Source: an uncultured Bacilli bacterium
GTDB lineage: Bacteria > Bacillota_I > Bacilli_A > RF39 > UBA660
Direction of reading: 5' to 3'
NCBI GenBank assembly: GCA_947587565.1
Contig: CANPYA010000011.1
Span: 1 to 18,192 of the forward strand
Length of the DNA stretch: 18,192 nucleotides
This document shows positions 7,732-15,017 of the stretch, piece by piece. The position numbers were made by a program, and so were the translations under genes. How positions within the stretch are numbered: the first letter of the stretch is position 1; every line of letters starts with the position of its first letter. The notes beneath the pieces are model-generated. The model did not search any database and was not told the DNA's origin. It saw only the letters and a program-made list of their open reading frames with translations.

Positions 7732-7767
7732 AAAACTGGTTAATTTTAAATAATTAATCAGTTTTTT
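7732..7767. terminator. Bidirectional terminator between ileS and the sortase gene
   Basis: AAAACTGGTTAATT (7732-7745) pairs with AATTAATCAGTTTT (7752-7765) around a six-base loop, with one G-T pair. T runs follow on both strands. The stop codon of the converging sortase gene (7754-7756) lies inside the right arm, so the hairpin serves both genes. Confidence 0.85.
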
Positions 7768-9391
7768 CATCTAATAATACTGCATGAATAACAAGTCTTT
7801 TAGTTCCGTTATTAGAACATGTTGATAAAGTTAAGATTTTATCATTTACAGATACGGGAGTATTAAAAGTATAAATACTTCTTTTCGTTATCAAATTAAT
7901 AAAGTCTTGATATTTTTCATCCGTACTAAAGTTAGCAATTAAATAATCATTGGTGCTTGGTACAGTATAAATTGAAAATATTTGCCATTTATGATTTTCA
8001 TATAAAGTATCAAATTCAATAATTTGATTTTCTTCTTTAGTATACCAATTAGGATATTTAGTTTTATAAAGAGTTCCAAACATAACTCCGCTGTAGTACA
8101 TATTATGCCCAAAGATAATCGTATTTTGACTTAAATCAGTAGCATTAGCCCTATAGTCCATAAATATCCAACCACTAGCATCATTCTTTTTATTAAAATT
8201 CTTTTTTAAATAATAATCATTATCTTCGGCTTGAACAACTGGGTAGTCAACATTGGTGTTATTAACTTTTAACCAACCGACAGTATCTTCATTCATTTCT
8301 AAAAGAGCTGCCATATCATTTTTTAATTTCTTTTCTTCTTTGGGCTTTTCTGGAACTTTTGGTTCTTCCACATCATCTGGCGTTACTATTACCTCAGGTG
8401 GAGTAGGTTCTTCAGTGGATTCTTCATTAACTTTTTCTTCATAACTAATAATGGCATTTTGAATATCTTCTTGAATATCTTCTACTTTTTGCATAGAATT
8501 ATAATTAGAACCAAAAACATAAACTACTAAAGATGATACAATAAATAAGGCAATAAAGATACAAGCTTTAACGGTATTAATATGAATTTGGCCCATTAAA
8601 TTATCTTCTAAATATTCTTCTGAGTAATCAATTTTAAATTGAATCCCATTTATTTTGGCATTTTTCTTATTAATCTTTTTTAAATATTCAATTAATTCAA
8701 TATCATTAATATTTTGTTCAATATATATTTTGATTTTTTTTAACCGATATGTATATAATATTTCTAAAATATTTTCTACATCATTTTTATTTAAAGTATT
8801 TATATAGATAGTTTTTAAATATTTATTGATGTTAATAAACGCTAGAAAATCATCTTCATCTTCTTTTGAAAAAGGTAAGTTTACTTTAATACTCGTTTTA
8901 TAATACAAAGAAGAGAAATTTTCTAAATTGTTGTATTTCATAAAATTACTCATAAATAATATTTCGTTTCTAGAAGATACTTTAACTCCTTTTTCATCAA
9001 GCATTTCCATTAAATAAGATGGTATATTATATAAAGATACATATTTAATATTATTTGATTTAATAATTTTTTCAACTATTTTATAACTTACGATAGATTC
9101 TTCTAAAAGATATAAGTTAGTAAGACTAGGTATATGACTGGCTACATGAATTACTAAAGGAGCAATAGAACTTTCTCTAATAATTAGAGTGTCAATATTA
9201 TATGATAAAATTAATTCTTTTAAAAAGTTATGAATTAATTGAATATTACTAGCTATATATTCATCACTAAAAACCAGTTCATTTTGACTAATGACATTAG
9301 TATTAATAAGACTCTTTTGATCCGTATTAAGCCGATATCTTATTTTAGCATATAATTTGTTATCTTTAATTTGAAATAAAATTTTTATCAT
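7754..9391 (-). CDS. Class B sortase with a large N-terminal cytoplasmic domain
   Basis: This is a membrane transpeptidase predicted to attach surface proteins to the cell wall. The C-terminal sortase domain (about 357-545) has the catalytic His H429 in FGHNM, Cys C525 in TLSTC and Arg R532. Features such as DYPVVQ, GWIFMDYRA and MFGTL mark class B. A transmembrane helix lies at about 273-293 and a Glu/Pro-rich linker at about 320-352. The unusual part is residues 1-270, a soluble region before the helix that should lie in the cytoplasm. It alternates beta-strand- and helix-like stretches, and I do not recognise it. Ordinary SrtB proteins are about 230-260 residues with the helix at the very N-terminus, so this one is twice the usual length. 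The start is supported by TAGGAG 9 bases upstream. The gene is divergent from a surface protein gene that could encode its substrate. Confidence 0.88.
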   Translation of the reverse strand: MIKILFQIKDNKLYAKIRYRLNTDQKSLINTNVISQNELVFSDEYIASNIQLIHNFLKELILSYNIDTLIIRESSIAPLVIHVASHIPSLTNLYLLEESIVSYKIVEKIIKSNNIKYVSLYNIPSYLMEMLDEKGVKVSSRNEILFMSNFMKYNNLENFSSLYYKTSIKVNLPFSKEDEDDFLAFININKYLKTIYINTLNKNDVENILEILYTYRLKKIKIYIEQNINDIELIEYLKKINKKNAKINGIQFKIDYSEEYLEDNLMGQIHINTVKACIFIALFIVSSLVVYVFGSNYNSMQKVEDIQEDIQNAIISYEEKVNEESTEEPTPPEVIVTPDDVEEPKVPEKPKEEKKLKNDMAALLEMNEDTVGWLKVNNTNVDYPVVQAEDNDYYLKKNFNKKNDASGWIFMDYRANATDLSQNTIIFGHNMYYSGVMFGTLYKTKYPNWYTKEENQIIEFDTLYENHKWQIFSIYTVPSTNDYLIANFSTDEKYQDFINLITKRSIYTFNTPVSVNDKILTLSTCSNNGTKRLVIHAVLLDEKTD

Positions 9392-9414
9392 ACTAACAAA
9401 CTCCTACTATATAT

Positions 9415-9423
9415 ATGATAACA
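9415..9423 (-). promoter_or_regulatory. Extended -10 promoter of the sortase gene
   Basis: On the reverse strand TGT is followed by TATCAT, ending 23 bases before the ATG at 9391. That spacing matches the other promoters in the window. No good -35 is visible. Confidence 0.4.
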
Positions 9424-9490
9424 CAATTTGACACTTTTTAATAAAAAAATTCAAAAATTTGCAAAAAAAATGTAGATTTTTGTATTTTTA

Positions 9491-9499
9491 TGATATAAT
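9491..9499 (+). promoter_or_regulatory. Extended -10 promoter of the small surface protein gene
   Basis: TGA followed by TATAAT (9494-9499) forms an extended -10, 31 bases before the ATG. The position where a -35 would lie (9471-9476) is poor. Confidence 0.65.
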
Positions 9500-9530
9500 G
9501 TTGACATAATAGAGAGTAGGAGAGGATAGA

Positions 9531-10088
9531 ATGAAAAAATTATTTGGTTTTATGGTAATGAGTTTAGTGGCAGTTATGCCTTTTACAGTTAAAGCTGCAA
9601 CAGGTATAGCAGTAAATAGCAGTCAAGATTGTAAGAAAGATGATGCAGGTAATATTACTTGTACAGTACATTATAATATTACTGATTCTGAAGAAAACTT
9701 GACTGTTACCTTAACAGAACAAGGAGGAGCTACAATAACTGCTATTAATCAAGCAACTGGATCTGACTGGAGTTTAGTTGGAACACCTAATGAAGTTAAT
9801 GATGTTTGGACGGTTGTTCTTGCATCACCAGGAACTAGTGGTGAAGGAGATTTATTTACATTTACTTATAAAGCAAGTGGAACTGATGATTGTCGAGTAG
9901 TAGTAGCTTTAGGAGAAACTCAAGTTCCAGTAACTCCAGAAACTCCAACCCCAAGTAAACCAGATGAACCAACTGATAATAAACAAACTGGTGCCACATT
10001 ACCATATATTGCTTTAGGTGCTGTAGTAGTAATTGCTACTGGTGCTTACCTAGCAACTCGTAATAAAGCTAAAATGTACAAAATTTAG
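9531..10088 (+). CDS. Small cell-surface protein with sortase-like NKQTG tail
   Basis: This is a 185-residue exported protein that I cannot assign to a named family. It has a signal peptide (MKKLFGF, cleavage after about A22/A23). A beta-rich domain at about 24-128 has Cys at 34, 44 and 121 and a stretch (GEGDLFTFTYKAS) that recalls cohesin or Ig-like sandwiches. Next come a Pro/Thr linker at about 132-149 and NKQTG at 150-154, then a hydrophobic helix at about 157-175 and a basic tail (TRNKAKMYK). This order (motif, helix, positive tail) is that of a sortase substrate, and NKQTG resembles the NPQTN/NPQTG-type signals of class B sortases, with Lys in place of Pro. The divergent neighbour is a class B sortase, which supports that reading. 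GAGAGTAGGAGAGG before the ATG gives a good ribosome binding site, and a strong terminator follows, so the gene is probably transcribed alone. Confidence 0.75.
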   Translation: MKKLFGFMVMSLVAVMPFTVKAATGIAVNSSQDCKKDDAGNITCTVHYNITDSEENLTVTLTEQGGATITAINQATGSDWSLVGTPNEVNDVWTVVLASPGTSGEGDLFTFTYKASGTDDCRVVVALGETQVPVTPETPTPSKPDEPTDNKQTGATLPYIALGAVVVIATGAYLATRNKAKMYKI

Positions 10089-10105
10089 TTAAAAATACGG
10101 AATTT

Positions 10106-10138
10106 AACAACCTTTTATCTATGAAAGGTTGTTTTTTT
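10106..10138 (+). terminator. Intrinsic terminator after the surface protein gene
   Basis: AACAACCTTT (10106-10115) pairs perfectly with AAAGGTTGTT (10124-10133) over an eight-base loop and is followed by a T run to 10138. The lysS -10 element begins two bases later. Confidence 0.9.
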
Positions 10139-10139
10139 A

Positions 10140-10148
10140 TGGTATAAT
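10140..10148 (+). promoter_or_regulatory. Extended -10 promoter of lysS
   Basis: TGG followed by TATAAT (10143-10148) directly abuts the preceding terminator. Transcription would start near 10155, exactly at the AGGTGA ribosome binding site, giving a leader of only about 13 bases before ATG 10168. Confidence 0.6.
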
Positions 10149-10167
10149 TTGCCTAGGTGATTTGATT

Positions 10168-11667
10168 ATGGCAGTAGAAAGAGAATTTACAGAACAAGAA
10201 CTAGTAAGAAGAGAAAAAGCGGAAAATTTAAGAAATTTAGGTATGGATCCTTTTGGACATAGGTTTGAAAGAACTAGTAATTCAAAAGAAATAAAAGAAT
10301 TATATGAAACTAAAACTAAAGAAGAACTAGAAGAAGAAAAAAATTCGGTTATTATCGCCGGCAGAATAATGAGTAAAAGAAGAAGTGGTAAAGCTGGATT
10401 TATGGATTTACAAGATCGCTTTGGTAATATGCAAATCTATATTAGTATTAGTGATGTTGGTGAAGAAGAATATGAATTATATAAATCTTGTGATATTGGT
10501 GATATTATTGGGATTAATGGTTGGGTATGTAAAACTAATACGGGTGCTTTAACAATTCATGCGACTAAATATACCCATTTAGTTAAGGCTTTAAAACCAC
10601 TTCCCGAAAAATTCCATGGTTTAACCGATATTGAAGAAAGATATAGAAGACGTTATGTTGATTTAATAATGAATGATAAATCTAAAGAAATTGCCTTTAT
10701 TAGGCCAAAGATTATTCGTTGTATTCAAAATTTTATGGATAACCAAGGCTTTACGGAAGTTGAAACCCCAATTTTAACGACTCTTTTAACCGGGGCATCT
10801 GCAAGACCATTTATAACCCATCATAATACCCAAGATTTAGATATGTATTTAAGAATTGCTTTAGAACTACCTTTAAAAAGATTACTAGTGGGTGGTATGG
10901 AAGCTGTTTATGAAATAGGTAGAGTATTCCGTAATGAAGGAATGGATCCAAAACATAATCCCGAATTTACTTTAATGGAAGCTTATCTTGCTTATTCCGA
11001 TTTAGAAGGTATGATGGATTTAACGGAGAAGATGTATCAAACTATTGCGAGAGATGTATTTGGTAAAATGACTTATAATTGGTATGGTAATGCAATTAAT
11101 TTAGATGGTAAATGGAAAAGAGTTAGTATGACTGATGCTATTAAGGAAGCTACAGGAATTGATTTTACTAAAGAAATGAGTTTAGATGAATTATTAGATT
11201 TATGTCAAAAACATAATATTCCCGTGGAAGAACATCAAAAAAGTTTAGGCCATATCATCAATTTATTCTTTGAACGTTATGTTGAAGAAACATTAATTCA
11301 ACCAACATTTCTTTATGGTCATCCAATCGAGATTAGTCCTTTAACCAAGAAAGATCCTAAAGACCCAAGATTTACTCAAAGATTTGAATTATTCATTGGG
11401 GGTAAAGAATTTGCTAATGCTTATACGGAATTAAATGACCCAATTGATCAATTAGAAAGATTCGAGCATCAACTAGAAGAAAGAGATTTAGGTAATGATG
11501 AAGCTAATGATATTGATATGGACTTCATTGAAGCCTTAGAATATGGTATGCCACCAGCTGGGGGAATCGGTTATGGTATTGATAGATTAGTTATGTTATT
11601 TACCGAATCTGATTCTATAAGAGATGTTATTTTATTCCCAACAATGAAACCAAAAGATAATAAATAA
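10168..11667 (+). CDS. lysS: Lysyl-tRNA synthetase, class II
   Basis: This class IIb synthetase charges tRNA-Lys in the cytoplasm. The start is ATG 10168 (499 residues, normal for bacterial LysS), with AGGTGA 7 bases upstream. An upstream in-frame TTG at 10129 lies inside the previous terminator and is rejected. An OB-fold anticodon-binding domain comes first (about 45-140: VIIAGRIMSKRRSGKAGFMDLQD). The catalytic core has RYRRRYVDLI (motif 1 region), motif 2 with R255 in FRNEGMDPKHNPEFT, and motif 3 GGIGYGIDRL with D472-R473 near the C-terminus (ending DVILFPTMKP). All motifs are intact. The gene has its own promoter and terminator and appears monocistronic. No T-box precedes it, unlike ileS. 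Confidence 0.97.
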   Translation: MAVEREFTEQELVRREKAENLRNLGMDPFGHRFERTSNSKEIKELYETKTKEELEEEKNSVIIAGRIMSKRRSGKAGFMDLQDRFGNMQIYISISDVGEEEYELYKSCDIGDIIGINGWVCKTNTGALTIHATKYTHLVKALKPLPEKFHGLTDIEERYRRRYVDLIMNDKSKEIAFIRPKIIRCIQNFMDNQGFTEVETPILTTLLTGASARPFITHHNTQDLDMYLRIALELPLKRLLVGGMEAVYEIGRVFRNEGMDPKHNPEFTLMEAYLAYSDLEGMMDLTEKMYQTIARDVFGKMTYNWYGNAINLDGKWKRVSMTDAIKEATGIDFTKEMSLDELLDLCQKHNIPVEEHQKSLGHIINLFFERYVEETLIQPTFLYGHPIEISPLTKKDPKDPRFTQRFELFIGGKEFANAYTELNDPIDQLERFEHQLEERDLGNDEANDIDMDFIEALEYGMPPAGGIGYGIDRLVMLFTESDSIRDVILFPTMKPKDNK

Positions 11668-11690
11668 TAGGCTTTATTGCCTATTTTTTT
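11666..11690 (+). terminator. Intrinsic terminator of lysS
   Basis: AATAGGC (11666-11672) pairs with GCCTATT (11679-11685) over a six-base loop, followed by T residues. The left arm overlaps the last two bases of the lysS stop codon. Confidence 0.85.
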
Positions 11691-11762
11691 GTGTTTAAAT
11701 CGTGAATTATGATAGATAAACGTAAAAAATATGTAAAATTTCTTTAATTTAAAAATAAATGG

Positions 11763-11771
11763 TGCTATAAT
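11763..11771 (+). promoter_or_regulatory. Extended -10 promoter of the permease gene
   Basis: TGC followed by TATAAT (11766-11771) lies 24 bases before the ATG. Only a weak TTTAAT sits at the -35 position (11743-11748). Transcription would start next to the AGGAGG at 11779-11784. Confidence 0.65.
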
Positions 11772-11795
11772 TTTTTATAGGAGGAGATTAAGAAA

Positions 11796-13295
11796 ATGAC
11801 AATAGGTCAAATAATTGGATTAGTAGTAGTATTACTATTAGGATTAGTTGGTGGCTTTTTCATTACAAAAAAATCTAAAAGTCATACAGCAGCAAAATGG
11901 TTAGGACTATTTATTTTAGTAACAATGGGACTAACATGGATATTTACAGGTGGTGTTTTTCAAGGAACCCAATTCTATGATTATCCAGTAACAAGAGAAG
12001 GTTTAACTGATATTGCTAATGCTTTCTATAATGCCATTTATTTTGCTGGCGATAAGTTAATATTCTTAGTTGTTTTAGGAGCTTTTTATGGCTTACTAAG
12101 TAAGAATAGAGGCTACAACAAATTAGTTGGCAGAATTGCTGAAGTATTTACTGGTCATGAATATCTATTTACATTTATTGCATCACTTTTAATTACTATT
12201 ATGACAGCTACATTTACACAAACATTTATTGTTTTACTATTTGTACCATTCATAATTAGTATTGCCTTAAGAATGCATTTAGATAAGATTACCGCATTTG
12301 CTTTAACATTTGGAAGTATGCTTGTTGGTTTAACTGGAACACTTTATGGTGGGGAAGGATTATTTTGGTTTAATACTTATACCCAAACAGAATTTGCGAA
12401 TGGTTTATTATATCGTTTAATTGTTTTAGTAATTGCATATGTATTATTTAATTTCTTAACAGTTATGCGGATTAAAAAATTAAAAAGAAACCATGTTAAT
12501 GAAGAAGCAGAAGATCCATTTAAAATGGAAAAATATGATAAGAAGGCTCATGCTTGGCCAATTAGTGTAATGTTTATTTTAATGTTCATCTTAGTAGTTT
12601 TAGGTTATGTTGATTGGAAAGATATCTTTAATATTACTATCTTTGATACTTTCCACAATTGGCTATTAGGAATTAAGATTGGTGATTTTGCTATATTTGA
12701 AGCTATACTTGGTACCCAAAGTGCTGCTTTTGGCAAATGGGGCTTTGTTCAAAATACTTCAACAACAATTCTTATGGGTGTATCTTTAATGATATTCTTT
12801 GGTTTAATTGTTGCCTTATTAAATCATCGCTCTTTAGGAGAAGTTGTTACTAACCTAGAAGATGGTGGTAAAAAAATGTTTAAGAGTACCGCTATGTATG
12901 TTGGTGTTTATGGTCTTATGTTAGTAGCATATATGAGTCCATTTATTCCAACTATCGTTAATATGATATTCCCAACTATTAAATCATTTAATCCATATTT
13001 AGTTAGTGCTGTTGCTTTTGTATCTAATATTCTTCATACAGATTTAGGATTCACTGGCTATGTTGTTGCTAATTACTTTATGAGTGCTTATCAAGGTAGT
13101 TTAGAAGTTATTCATACAATATTTACAACAAGTTATGGATTTGCTGGTATGTTTGTTCCAACAAGTGGTTTACTACTAATCGGTTTAAGTTATTTAGATA
13201 TTGATTATAAAAAATGGTTTAAACATATTTGGTTATATGTTGTAGGAATGCTTGTTATTCTATTAGTCTTATTTACAATAATGACTTATATTTAA
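11796..13295 (+). CDS. Multi-pass membrane permease, YfcC/ion-transporter-superfamily-like
   Basis: This is a 499-residue integral membrane protein with about 11-13 hydrophobic helices and one charged cytoplasmic-looking loop at about 225-250 (IKKLKRNHVNEEAEDPFKME). The overall pattern recalls the YfcC branch of the ion-transporter superfamily, putative carboxylate or basic amino-acid carriers: TWIFTGG near the N-terminus, a mid-protein GTLYGGEGLFWF stretch, and a C-terminal PTSG at 455-458 followed by a helix and a xxYKKWFKHIW segment. I recognise it by pattern only, and the substrate cannot be read from the sequence. AGGAGG precedes the ATG. The gene stands alone between lysS and the convergent murC, with its own promoter and terminator, so the neighbours do not hint at a substrate. 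Confidence 0.55.
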   Translation: MTIGQIIGLVVVLLLGLVGGFFITKKSKSHTAAKWLGLFILVTMGLTWIFTGGVFQGTQFYDYPVTREGLTDIANAFYNAIYFAGDKLIFLVVLGAFYGLLSKNRGYNKLVGRIAEVFTGHEYLFTFIASLLITIMTATFTQTFIVLLFVPFIISIALRMHLDKITAFALTFGSMLVGLTGTLYGGEGLFWFNTYTQTEFANGLLYRLIVLVIAYVLFNFLTVMRIKKLKRNHVNEEAEDPFKMEKYDKKAHAWPISVMFILMFILVVLGYVDWKDIFNITIFDTFHNWLLGIKIGDFAIFEAILGTQSAAFGKWGFVQNTSTTILMGVSLMIFFGLIVALLNHRSLGEVVTNLEDGGKKMFKSTAMYVGVYGLMLVAYMSPFIPTIVNMIFPTIKSFNPYLVSAVAFVSNILHTDLGFTGYVVANYFMSAYQGSLEVIHTIFTTSYGFAGMFVPTSGLLLIGLSYLDIDYKKWFKHIWLYVVGMLVILLVLFTIMTYI

Positions 13296-13320
13296 GGAAG
13301 TAGCAATACTTCTTTTTTTT
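13294..13320 (+). terminator. Intrinsic terminator of the permease gene
   Basis: The core GAAGT/ACTTC stem (13297-13301 with 13308-13312) extends outward through a G-T and A-T pairs to 13294 and 13315. It is followed by T residues to 13320. The left arm overlaps the TAA stop codon. Confidence 0.8.
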
Positions 13321-13326
13321 CAATAT

Positions 13327-13359
13327 AAAAATGATAGGGCTTTAAACTCTATCATTTTT
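13327..13359. terminator. Terminator of murC (hairpin symmetric on both strands)
   Basis: AAAAATGATAG (13327-13337) pairs perfectly with CTATCATTTTT (13349-13359) over an 11-base loop. The murC stop codon (reverse-strand TGA, 13352-13354) lies in one arm. Read on the reverse strand the hairpin is followed by a short T run. It can also act as a second terminator for the permease gene. Confidence 0.8.
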
Positions 13360-14722
13360 CTTTACCTAATAATTTTAAACCAACTTCATTAACAGGTCCA
13401 GCCCCAATAGTAATAACTAAATCATTATCTTGGATGGTTTCTTTTAAATAAGTAACTATCGCATCAAAACTTGGTAAATATATAACATTAGGATTATCTT
13501 TTTTAATTAAATCTACTAAATCATCTTCTTTAACATTGTAGATATTTATTTCTCTGGCGGGATATATCGGTGCAATAATAACATTATCAAATTCTTTTAA
13601 AACATCCGCAAACTCCTCTAAATGTTCTTTTGTTCTAGAATAAGTATGGGATTGAAATATGGCGTAATTTTGATGACATTTGATATTTTTAACCGATTCT
13701 AAAGTTGATTTTATTTCTGTTGGATGGTGAGCATAATCATCATAGACTAAAATATTATCTTTATAAGTACCTAAAAGTTCAAATCTTCTTTCCACCCCTT
13801 GATATTCTTCTAAAGCCTTTTTAATATACTTTTTATCAATATTATATAATATGGCAATAGAAGTACTAGCTAAAGCATTATAAATGTTATGATGACCTAA
13901 AACATTTAAGTGAATATTTAAAAATAATTCATTGTTGTAATAAATATCAAATACTGGATGACCATAATCATCAAAAGTAATATTTTTAGCCATTACCATG
14001 GTTTCGTTATCAATACCATAAGTTAAAATATTAACATTTTTAGAATAACTTAAACTCATTGTATTATGATCATCTTTATTTAAAACTAATTTACCATTCT
14101 TCGGTAATAATTTAGTATATTTCGTAAAAGATGCCTTAATATTATCAATATTACCAAAATAATCTAAATGGTCATTATCAATATTTAAAATAACTTCACT
14201 AGTGGGATAAAAACTTAAAAAACTATCCTTATATTCACAAGCTTCCATTATAAAGTATTCTTTAGAACCTACATAGTAATTAGTTTTTAATTTGGGAATA
14301 ATGGCGCCGATTTGAATAGTAGGTTTTTTATCTGCTTCTAGAAAGATACTGGCAATCATGCCAGTTGTTGTTGATTTACCATGAGTACCTGAGATGCAAA
14401 TAACATTTTCATAATCTTTTGTTAAAAGTCCTAAAAATGCACCGCGTTCATAAATTTCTTTTTTTAGTTCCCGAGCTTTTTTAAGTTCCGGATGATTTTC
14501 GCTAATCGCTGCCGTATAAACAACAATGTCGGCATCATTTACTAAGTTTGCATCTTCTCCAATTAAAACTTTAATCCCTTTTTCTTCTAACATAACAATG
14601 TTTTTAGAATATGAAGCATCACTTCCGGTAATGTGTGCTCCTAAAGCATGAAGTATTTCCGCAATACCACTCATGCTAATTCCCCCAATACCAATTAAAT
14701 GAATATTTTTATCTTTAAACAT
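13352..14722 (-). CDS. murC: UDP-N-acetylmuramate--L-alanine ligase
   Basis: This is the first of the Mur ligases. It adds L-alanine to UDP-MurNAc with ATP in the cytoplasm, at the start of peptidoglycan stem-peptide synthesis. The 456 residues match normal MurC length. The N-terminal Rossmann domain has GIGGISMSGIAEIL at 11-24, the ATP-binding P-loop is GTHGKSTT at 112-119, and the central domain shows NIDNDHLDYFG. The C-terminal domain begins with DDYAHHPTEI, the MurC-specific signature that separates it from MurD/E/F. The start has AGGTGA five bases upstream and a promoter 23 bases further upstream. The gene stands apart from any mur/fts cluster. It shows that the organism makes peptidoglycan, which fits the wall hydrolase and the sortase in the window. 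Confidence 0.97.
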   Translation of the reverse strand: MFKDKNIHLIGIGGISMSGIAEILHALGAHITGSDASYSKNIVMLEEKGIKVLIGEDANLVNDADIVVYTAAISENHPELKKARELKKEIYERGAFLGLLTKDYENVICISGTHGKSTTTGMIASIFLEADKKPTIQIGAIIPKLKTNYYVGSKEYFIMEACEYKDSFLSFYPTSEVILNIDNDHLDYFGNIDNIKASFTKYTKLLPKNGKLVLNKDDHNTMSLSYSKNVNILTYGIDNETMVMAKNITFDDYGHPVFDIYYNNELFLNIHLNVLGHHNIYNALASTSIAILYNIDKKYIKKALEEYQGVERRFELLGTYKDNILVYDDYAHHPTEIKSTLESVKNIKCHQNYAIFQSHTYSRTKEHLEEFADVLKEFDNVIIAPIYPAREINIYNVKEDDLVDLIKKDNPNVIYLPSFDAIVTYLKETIQDNDLVITIGAGPVNEVGLKLLGKEK

Positions 14723-14745
14723 CTAATTCACCTTCACTTAAATAT

Positions 14746-14774
14746 ATTATAATATTCTTTAAAATATATAGCAA
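14746..14774 (-). promoter_or_regulatory. Promoter of murC
   Basis: Reading the reverse strand, TTGCTA (14769-14774) is followed by a 17-base spacer and TATAAT (14746-14751), ending 23 bases before the murC ATG. Four of six -35 bases match consensus and the -10 is perfect. Confidence 0.65.
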
Positions 14775-14801
14775 TAAAGAAAAAATATTTGCCTGCCATA
14801 A

Positions 14802-14825
14802 TTTGACAAATTTTGACTTGTCAAA
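14802..14825. repeat. Inverted repeat TTTGACAA-N8-TTGTCAAA in the murC/nrdD divergent region
   Basis: An eight-base perfect inverted repeat (14802-14809 and 14818-14825) is separated by eight bases. It has the shape of a site for a dimeric regulator. It lies about 50 bases upstream of the murC promoter and 135 bases upstream of the nrdD promoter. The regulator is unknown. Confidence 0.6.
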
Positions 14826-14883
14826 CGAACAAAAAAATTTTAAAAGTCATAAATTTTTGAAAACCTAGGTATAATCTTAGTAG

Positions 14884-14962
14884 AATGTTTTTTTTGAAAA
14901 TAATTTGCAAAAATATTTTTTGAAAACTTTACAATTTTAAAATTTTTTGTAAAAAAAACATT
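14884..14962. repeat. AT-rich nested inverted repeats upstream of the nrdD promoter
   Basis: AATG plus eight T (14884-14895) is the exact reverse complement of eight A plus CATT (14951-14962). Between them TTTACAA (14928-14934) and TTGTAAA (14947-14953) form another inverted pair around TTTTAAAATTTT. The right arm of the outer repeat reaches into the -35 hexamer (14961-14966). I saw no clear NrdR box. The structure may be an operator or simply curved AT-rich promoter DNA. Confidence 0.5.
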
Positions 14963-14990
14963 GATTATTTTATTCGTTTGTAGTTATAAT
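14961..14990 (+). promoter_or_regulatory. Promoter of the nrdD operon
   Basis: TTGATT (14961-14966), an 18-base spacer and TATAAT (14985-14990). Transcription would start near 14997, giving a leader of about 20 bases before ATG 15018 with AGGAG at 15004-15008. Confidence 0.7.
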
Positions 14991-15017
14991 GGAGATGTAG
15001 TTTAGGAGAGGTAAATA

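Noticed and set aside
10129..10167. TTG 10129 as the lysS start
   Set aside because: It lies inside the terminator of the previous gene and upstream of the lysS -10; ATG 10168 has AGGTGA at the right distance.
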